The notes under the pieces: generated by a model
Told to the model about the DNA's origin: nothing
The model's input: the letters and a program-made list of their open reading frames with translations, nothing else
The model's database searches: none
Shown here: positions 57,605 through 64,000 of the stretch, piece after piece
Numbering within the stretch: the first letter of the stretch is position 1
Layout of the letters: the number at the start of each line of letters is the position of its first letter
Translations under genes and position numbers: made by a program
Origin: Bufo bufo
Taxonomy: Eukaryota > Chordata > Amphibia > Anura > Bufonidae
NCBI RefSeq assembly: GCF_905171765.1
Contig: NC_053391.1
Span: 689,559,257-689,623,256 of the forward strand
Reading direction: 5' to 3'
Length of the DNA: 64,000 nt

Positions 57605-58835
57605 CCCCAAGGTATTCCGTGATGGGCATGGCGAGTTCATAGATGATTTTTTTTTTTTTGGCACAAGTTAGCGGAAATTTATATATATTTTCTTTTTCTC
57701 ACAAAGTCTCCCTTTCCGCTAACTTGTGACAAAAAATAAAATCTCCCACGGACTCCATATGCCCCTCAGCGAATACGTTGGGGTGTCTACTTTCCAAAAT
57801 GGGGTCACATGTGGGGTATTTATACTGCCCTGGTATTTTAGGGGCCCTAAAGCATGAGAAGTCTGGAATATTAATGTCTAAAAAATTTTACGCATTTGGA
57901 TTCCGTGAGGGGTATGGTGAGTTCATGTGAGATTTTATTTTTTGTCACGAGTTAGTGGAATATGAGACTTTGTAAGAAAAAACAAAAAATAATCAATTTC
58001 CGCTAACTTTTGACATAAAAAAAAATAATCTTCTATGAACTCGCCATGCCCCTCAAAAGTGATTTTTATAGCGCCACTGCGATTTTACGGTGTTTTTGCA
58101 GTGATCAGAAAAAAATTCTGTCACTGCGGTGGGGCGGACTGAACGCAAGTGTGCAAAATGCGGAAAGTACATTGCCGGTGTCCGTGTTTTGCTGATCCGC
58201 GGTGTCCGTGTTTTGCGGATCCGTGGATCCGCTAAATACATACGAACGTCTGAATGGAGCCTTACAGGGGGGTGATCAATAACAGGGGGGTGATCAGGGA
58301 GTCTATATGGGGTGATCACCCCCCTGTAAGGCTCCATTCAGACGTCCGTATGTGTTTTGCGGATCTGTAGGTCCGCAAAACACATACGGACGTCTGAATG
58401 TACCCTTACAGGGGGGTGATCAATGACAGGGGGGTGATCAGGGAGTCTATATGGGGTGATCAGAGGTTAATAAGTGACAGGGTGGGGGGGGAGTAGTGTA
58501 GTGTGGTGCTACTTTACAGAGCTGTCTGTGTCCTCTGGTGGTCGATCCAAGCAAAAGGGACCACCAGAGGACCAGGTAGCAGGTATATTAGACGCCGTTA
58601 TCAAAACAGCGTCTAATATACCATTCAGGGGTTAAAAAAAAAATCGCATCTACAGCCTACCAGCGAACGATCGGCGCTGGCAGGCTGCAGATCCACTCGT
58701 TTACCTTCGGTTCCTGTGAACGTGCGCGCGTTCACATGAAATCTCGCCTCTCGCAAGAGGACGCGGCGGCGCGTCCAAGAGGAATAACAGGGCTGCCGCC
58801 AGGACGCAATCCTGCGTACGGCGGTCCTGTAGTGG
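57605..58835. repeat. Right part of the old TTAA transposon
   Basis: It repeats motifs of 50,150-50,490 and carries a mirrored pair around 58,255-58,405 (TACAGGGGGGTGATCA and TGATCACCCCCCTGTA; CAGACGTCCGTATG). Further inverted pairs include TAGACGCCGTTATC with GCGTCTAATATA. No frame or host exon was found. Confidence 0.55.
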
Positions 58836-59242
58836 TAAATACACTTCCAATGCCTGAATGTAAACCTGGATGGGGTCACGTGCACCACTACAGCCAATGA
58901 CCGGCCTCAGCTGTGACTTGTATCGCAGGAGCTAGGTTATGTGCAACTTGAGAACACGTCACCGCTGTGGCCGTCCTTTGCAGGAGTGCACGTGATTCTG
59001 TCTGTAAATGAAGTTTACAAGTGGGGACCAGTAAAGACAGTGGTAGACCCACAGAGCCAAAGCAGGGGAGTATAGATTTCTTCACAGGTCCTGCTGAGAG
59101 GAGGGGAATTTAATAAAAAAAATACCCTGAACAACCCCTTTAAAGGTTCTAATGAATCACTTTGCAGTTCTACTAAGTGATATAAATTTGCGCACAGTTT
59201 GGGACCCAAATCTCTGAAACTTTCACCAATAGCAGATCTTAC
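58836..59242. other. Intron end with a probable TTAA MITE terminus
   Basis: AACAACCCCTTTAA at 59,133-59,146 is the inverse of TTAAAGGGGTTGT, which also occurs at 60,011-60,023. This suggests MITE ends on both sides of the 59.3 kb exon. The rest shows no recognised feature. Confidence 0.4.
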
Positions 59243-59354
59243 ATTTTTATAGTAGTCCACAAAGCTGATCTCACTTCCATCTGACTTCTTAAATGTAGAC
59301 TCCGGAGTCATGTTCCAGGCGATTTCATCTATACGGTAGGTTTTATTGTTGTAT
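59243..59354 (-). CDS. piwil1: PIWI-like protein, internal coding exon (PAZ domain)
   Basis: The 112-nt exon encodes 37 residues beginning [14 protein letters not shown] and ending SFVDYYKN, preceded by the last base of a split codon. YNNKTYR.D.I.W followed by STFKK.DGSE.SF..YY is the PAZ signature of vertebrate PIWIL1; the PAZ domain grips the 2'-O-methylated 3' end of the piRNA. The acceptor is CTACTTTTCGGCAG and the donor GTAAGA at 59,242. It ends in phase 0, matching the start of the 43.3 kb exon. The usual aspartate of the DIDW-type motif is alanine here (EIAW), a difference worth noting but within a variable position. No upstream piwi exon was found before 64,000. Confidence 0.92.
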
Positions 59355-60056
59355 CTGCCGAAAAGTAGGTGGTGTTTTAGACCAATGCTCACAACTCAAA
59401 ATATGGATTATGGTATATTAAAATCTGTCAGCCTCTAGCATCAGACATTTCTCATGTGGATGTCTCTGGACAGTAATACATGCTGTGAGGTCTGGATCCC
59501 CCCCTCCCCCAATGATACAGAGAACGATGTGAGGCCTGTGTGTCCAGGATGCTGCTGTCTCCACTAGCTATTATCCACAGCTTGATCCCTAGACTGATTT
59601 TTACTAACTCCTGCAGCTAATGAGGGATGTCCTCTCCCTTGTACTGACAGACATGGATGCAGAGGAGTGCACGATATCCCCTACAGAGTGTGTCATAGGT
59701 ATGCTGCTTTCTCACACGGTTTGGAGAAAGAAAAAGGCAGATTATGGAGCAGGGCTGTCTTCATGAGAAAATTACTTTCAAAAGAATTTCCTCTTAAAAC
59801 TAGTTCTGCAAATATGCAGTTTTTTATATCTAAAAGAGTTGGACAATGATGAAGATGGCCGCCATTACAGCCAGCAGCTTTTCACATGGCGAAAAAAAGG
59901 CAATCTGTGAGTGAGCAACAAAAGTGATCTTCTATTCAGTACACAACGCAACTGGGCTACTTGTACAGCTCCAACAGAGATCGCTGATCTGCATTAGAGC
60001 TCAAATTTCCTTAAAGGGGTTGTCTCACTTCAGGAAATAGCATTTTTCATGTAGAT
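59355..60056. other. Intron sequence with no recognised feature
   Basis: It is mostly unique in the window. A TTAA MITE-like end (TTAAAGGGGTTGTCTCACTT) begins at 60,011. No splice-bounded PIWI-like frame was seen on the minus strand. Confidence 0.45.
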
Positions 60057-60217
60057 CATGGCTCAGCAGCAACTTTTGGCACTCCAGCTGCTGCGAAACT
60101 ACAACTCCCAGCATGCACACTTGATCAGCTGTTTTTCTAACTCCCCTAGAAGTGAAAGAAGGATTCGGGGAGTTGTAGTTTCAGGACAGCTGGAGTGCCA
60201 GTGGTTGTTCATCCCTG
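60057..60217. mobile_element. hAT-type MITE with a ZNF143-like motif
   Basis: Inverted arms share GGCACTCCAGCTG at 60,079-60,091 and its mirror at 60,187-60,199. The outer end CATCCCTG resembles hAT CAGGG(A/T)TG termini. ACTACAACTCCCAGCATGC at 60,098-60,116 is a close match to the ZNF143/THAP11 consensus, and the right arm has a partial inverse (GGGGAGTTGTAGTT). Confidence 0.6.
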
Positions 60218-60502
60218 ATAAAGGTATTTCAAGTGCTTTTTCAGCAAACAAACCACTGTCTCGGGCACTGCAGCTTGGCTAAGCTGAATTGAATGGGGCT
60301 GAGCTGCTATGACTACCTGTGGGAGACAAGTGATGCGGTTCATGGAATAAAGCCGCCAAAGTGTTTTTAAATTCTGGGCAGCCCCTATCAAATGCCACCT
60401 TCCCACCCATAAGGCCACAATTGGCCAAGTTTGCTTTGCAGCATAGATGGATGTTAACCCTTTTGGAAGGAGCAATGTCAGCCACATTGGTGGTCACCCA
60501 AA

Positions 60503-63271
60503 AAATTGGATTTTTTGTACTCCCCGTAAAATCCTTTTCTCGTAGTAGGCATTGAGGGACACAGCACCATGGTATATGTCCAACTACCACTAGGAGGCGA
60601 CACTAGACATAAAAATTGTTGGCTCCTCCTCGTTGGGCTATACCCTCTCCACAGACACTAGGCAGATCAGTTTGTACCAAAAGCAGTAGGAGAGAGAAGA
60701 AAGGTAAGGAACCAACAACTCCCGTACGGGAAAGATCAAGAGACCAGCCCGGAGAAGTGGAAGTAAAACAACATAGGGAGGGATCTGTGTCCCCCAATGC
60801 CTACTACGAGAAAAGGATTTTACGGTGAGTACAAAAAATCTAATTTTCTCGTGCATGGCATTGGGGACACAGCACCATGGAACGTCCCAAAGCAGTCCCC
60901 GAGGGTGGGAAGAACAACCATGCCACCTGTTGGGCATACAGGTGCGGGAGAACCATGTGACCCAACAGGAGAAAAGCACAGAATAGGCAGGAAGCCACAT
61001 AACCAGGGAGAAACTCCAAGGAGGCCACAGTGACGACTGCCGCACCCCAGGACAAATGTCTGGGAGAAGGTCCCAAATGCAAGACGAAGGCAAAGGAACA
61101 CCCAGCTCAGCCGAAGGCTGGAGGGAAAGTAGGACAGCATTGCGTATCGGATCTACCTAACATCCCAATTGTCTCAGGCGAAAGCACAAACACCCTGAGG
61201 TCAACCCCTGAAGGGCCAGGGGAGCAAGGGAAATTGGAATCACTGAAGGCCAAACGAGAGAGTGAAGCCAAAGCAAGGCTCACATGTGAGTGGAGCCGGT
61301 CCTACCCTCACCGCAAAGCAGGTGAAAAAGTTAAGCACCCTATTGAAAGGAAAAGATCCCAAAGGCGCTAAGGGAAACCGCAAACCCCAGGAAGGGGAAG
61401 GAGTTGTAAGTAAAAACCAGGAAAAGATAAAAGACAAGACCTGTATCCCCAACCAGGAGACGAGGAACGAGCCTCTGAAAACAAAATATCACTGAGAAGC
61501 GCAAGACCGGAGAAACTCCGGCCAAATGAAGTATCAGGGAGATGCAGGCCCAGGAAATCTCAGCAGGGACACACTGGACTGAGGGACATGGGAGGAGAAG
61601 AAGAGCACCCCCAACAGACTAAGGAGGAAGGTTCTACAAACAGGAGGAAGTCCCTCCCGAAGGAGACCATAAGGTGGAAATGCAAACCGTAGCACTAAAC
61701 CACACAACACCAGGTACCTAACGTGGGAGTATGGGAAGATAGACACGAATCCCAAGAGGTCCACAAGGCTATTGGAACCCGCAAGGGGAACAATCAAACC
61801 AGGCCCCTCCCGAACAACGATAATCCTACAGAATCTGTGTGGTCAAATGAACGAGGGCAGGGACTCCAGAAAGGAGTACCCGCAATGGGCTCACAAGGAA
61901 CCATGAAATGAACCACCAGAGGACAACAAAAAAAACAGAATATCCAAGAAAAAATGAAAAGAACCACCATACGGGAAGGAATTGGCCATGGACAACTAGC
62001 CATTCAAAGAATAGTGGCTAGCAAACTGCATACATTGTCCCGGGAAGGGCAAATACAGTGGCTTGGGTTGTACCACTAAAACAACAGACACCCATATGCA
62101 TAAGGAATGGCTAAGTCGCTATAAAAGAAACGGGAGTGACTACACGAAATGTAGAAACCAGCTGCGACCGACATACAGAAGGCTCCCAGGAGGAGAGAGT
62201 ACCAGATGGGCGCAGACAATAGCAAGGTCCCAAGGGACTGCCCTCTGACCTGTAGTACAACTAAGCAGAGAATATAAGGGAACACCCGGACCCAAAAGGA
62301 ACTACGGAACCCTGTCCTATGTCAGAGCAATCAGCAGAAATTCACCTACCAGGCAGGTGTGTGGCGCTCAGTTGTTCTGTCCCTGACTCATCAGGGAGGA
62401 CGTCCAGCGAGGATATATCGCTGACCCCAGGAGGATTCCGTGTGGCGGAGGACATCCAGTGATGGCCGAAAACCGCTGCAGCGGCCGGTGCTCACCAAGC
62501 TACGTATCCCAACAAGGAGAAGATCCAGTGGAGATCATTGTACTCCACCAGGAATGGTCCGCTCTGTAATAGAAAACAAGACGGGTACTCTTTATAATAT
62601 GGGGAACGCGGAGTGCAGCCGAAAGTAGTATTTGATAGGGATGGCAATAGCAACCCTAGCACAAAAACCAACAACCACCTGGCCATGGTGTAGGGAGCGT
62701 GGTTGTATGTGGACCAGCCACCAGATCAGAACAGTTCAGCCATATACTGGGAACACCAGAAGTAGTAATAGACTGACAAGGTGGAGGTGGGGGTTGGGCT
62801 GGCCCACCCGTGCCAGATATGGCTACCATGTTCGTGCTGAACCAGGATGGCCGAAAAGGGAAGTAACCAATATCCGCAGCACAAATTAGAGCCCGGGGAA
62901 GGAAGCACCCAGTAATACAGAAACTGTATGGGCCACAGATTGCACCATAGGGCCCAGCACGTGGGTACTAAAAATACACGCCTAAAACCGAGGAAAAGTG
63001 GCTGCATGTTGCACACTAAGGAGGGTGGAAACAAAGCCACAGCATCCAGGAATGCGACCGCATTTGAAGGGTACAGGTCCTCAACCTGTAAGGTAGAAAT
63101 ACAGCTGTGTAGCGCAGAGATACGACCAGAGAGGTGCAATGGGTACAGCATCTGGAGATGGCAGAGGTACTAGGTCTAAGATTAGAGCGATGTGGCCGCG
63201 TGGAGCACCCTAGGACCAGAGAAGTGCAACGGCTGCCACGTTAGCTATGGCACCTATTTCGCAGGGAAGGG
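60503..63271 (-). mobile_element. DIRS family A copy, cut by a family B insertion
   Basis: The 3' terminal repeat starts near AATTGGATTTTTTGTACT, the complementary region is at about 60,786-60,890, and the core parallels the copy at 18,034-23,804 nearly base for base through 63,265. At GGAAGGGAAAA (63,263-63,273) it breaks off into the family B 3' terminus. The remainder should reappear beyond 64,000. It has no coding gene. Confidence 0.85.
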
Positions 63272-64000
63272 AAAAACGAGATTTTTGTATAACTTACCAG
63301 TAAAATCTCTTTCTCGCTCTTTCCTTGGGGGACACAGAAGACCTTGGGTATAGCTCATCTCCATAGGAGGCGTGACACTAAGTGAAGACTGTTAAGCCCC
63401 TCCTCCACAGCTATACCCTCAGCCTGGAGAGAGAGACTGCCAGTTGCGTGTCCAAGCAGTGAGAAAAGGCAAAGTCCAACAAGGAACCAACAAGCCAACT
63501 ACCCAACGGGTAACACAAACTCGGAAACCGTGTAGAGAAAAACAACGAATGGGTGGGTGCTGTGTCCCCCAAGGAAAGAGCGAGAAAGAGATTTTACTGG
63601 TAAGTTATACAAAAATCTCGTTTTCTCGCCCAGTTTCCTTGGGGGACACAGAAGACCTTGGGACGTTCAAAAGCAGTCCAAAAGGGGAGGGACCACAGCT
63701 CCAAGGCGAAGCACCCGAAGGCATCAAGGAACCGCCGCCTGCAGACCCAGGCGGACCAAGGCAGCATATGCCGAAGCCAGAGTATGCACCCTGTAGAACT
63801 CTGTAAAGCGTGCAAGGAAGACCTGTGGCCGCCTTGCTCAAATGAATGGCCGAAGCCCAATGCTTCCGGCCCAGAAGGCACCGACCGCTCTGGTGAAATG
63901 AACGGTGACAGCAAAGGCAGAATCCTGCCCTCGGTGCGGTAACCTCAGCAATAGCCAATCTGATAAAGCGGAGGAAAACCACCCTGGAGTCCGTCAACTC
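63272..64000 (-). mobile_element. DIRS family B copy, 3' end (runs off the window)
   Basis: The first 730 bases are almost identical to 25,584-26,290, including the terminal repeat, the loop, the complementary region (63,550-63,650) and the recombinase remnant (reversed EVTAP, EF..VH patterns). It is nested in the family A copy and is therefore younger than it. Confidence 0.85.

Larger units (their letters stand above)
49707..58835. mobile_element. Old TTAA-type DNA transposon, interrupted by two later elements
   Basis: It starts CCACCTCAG after TTAA (49,703-49,706) and ends CTGTAGTGG before TAAA, a decayed TTAA. Motifs recur in both halves and inverted: ACAAGTTAGCGGAAA, GGGGTGTCTACTTTCCAAAA and GGGGCCCTAA. 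The family B DIRS copy (50,492-56,163) and a minisatellite-bearing element (to about 57,604) lie inside. The remaining transposon sequence is 49,707-50,491 and about 57,605-58,835. No transposase frame was recognised. Confidence 0.6.

Noticed and set aside
1..64000. tRNA, rRNA and SINE-like polymerase III genes
   Set aside because: No cloverleaf with A and B boxes or rRNA core sequence was found on either strand by eye.

Overview
The window is vertebrate nuclear DNA, most likely from an anuran amphibian (frog or toad). It is dominated by DIRS-type tyrosine-recombinase retrotransposons, TTAA-, TAA- and 8-bp-duplication MITEs and other foldback DNA transposons, with very little unique sequence. 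No prokaryotic or organellar features, rRNA or tRNA genes were seen. The species cannot be read from the sequence.

The only host gene I can support is a PIWI-clade Argonaute gene (piwil1-like) on the minus strand. Four short internal coding exons lie, in transcript order, at 59,354-59,243, 43,413-43,293, 31,887-31,770 and 2,318-2,204. Each has AG/GT splice borders, the phases fit end to end, and together they encode about 155 uninterrupted residues: the C-terminal half of the PAZ domain and the PAZ-MID linker. The introns between them are 15.8, 11.4 and 29.5 kb and consist almost entirely of transposons. The 5' exons lie beyond 64,000 and the 3' exons (MID and PIWI domains) before position 1.

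Layout: 1-1,065, end of a DIRS element; 1,592-2,110, TAA MITE; exon at 2.2 kb; 2.7-6.2 kb, TTAA MITEs, foldback and a tandem repeat; 6.4-16.3 kb, a chimeric DIRS element with a nested hAT element; 16.4-17.7 kb, a plus-strand DIRS fragment; 18.0-23.8 kb, a DIRS element inside a foldback repeat; 25.2-31.7 kb, a LINE split by a DIRS element; exon at 31.8 kb; 32.4-34.0 kb, MITEs; 34.1-39.5 kb, a DIRS element with recognisable gag, RT-RNase H and recombinase genes; 40.1-43.2 kb, MITEs; exon at 43.3 kb; 43.6-49.6 kb, a MITE split by an inverted DIRS element; 49.7-58.8 kb, a TTAA transposon split by a second coding DIRS element and a minisatellite-bearing repeat; exon at 59.3 kb; 60.5-64.0 kb, a DIRS element interrupted by another DIRS element.

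Two main DIRS families recur and are called A and B here, with lesser relatives C and D. Both A and B have the DIRS layout of inverted terminal repeats plus an internal complementary region, and their insertion junctions fall on AAA/TTT without a target duplication. Coding copies are damaged by stops, frameshifts or deletions; several non-coding copies carry satellite-like arrays instead of genes. The contrast of a transposon-silencing gene whose introns are built from transposons is the central feature of the window.
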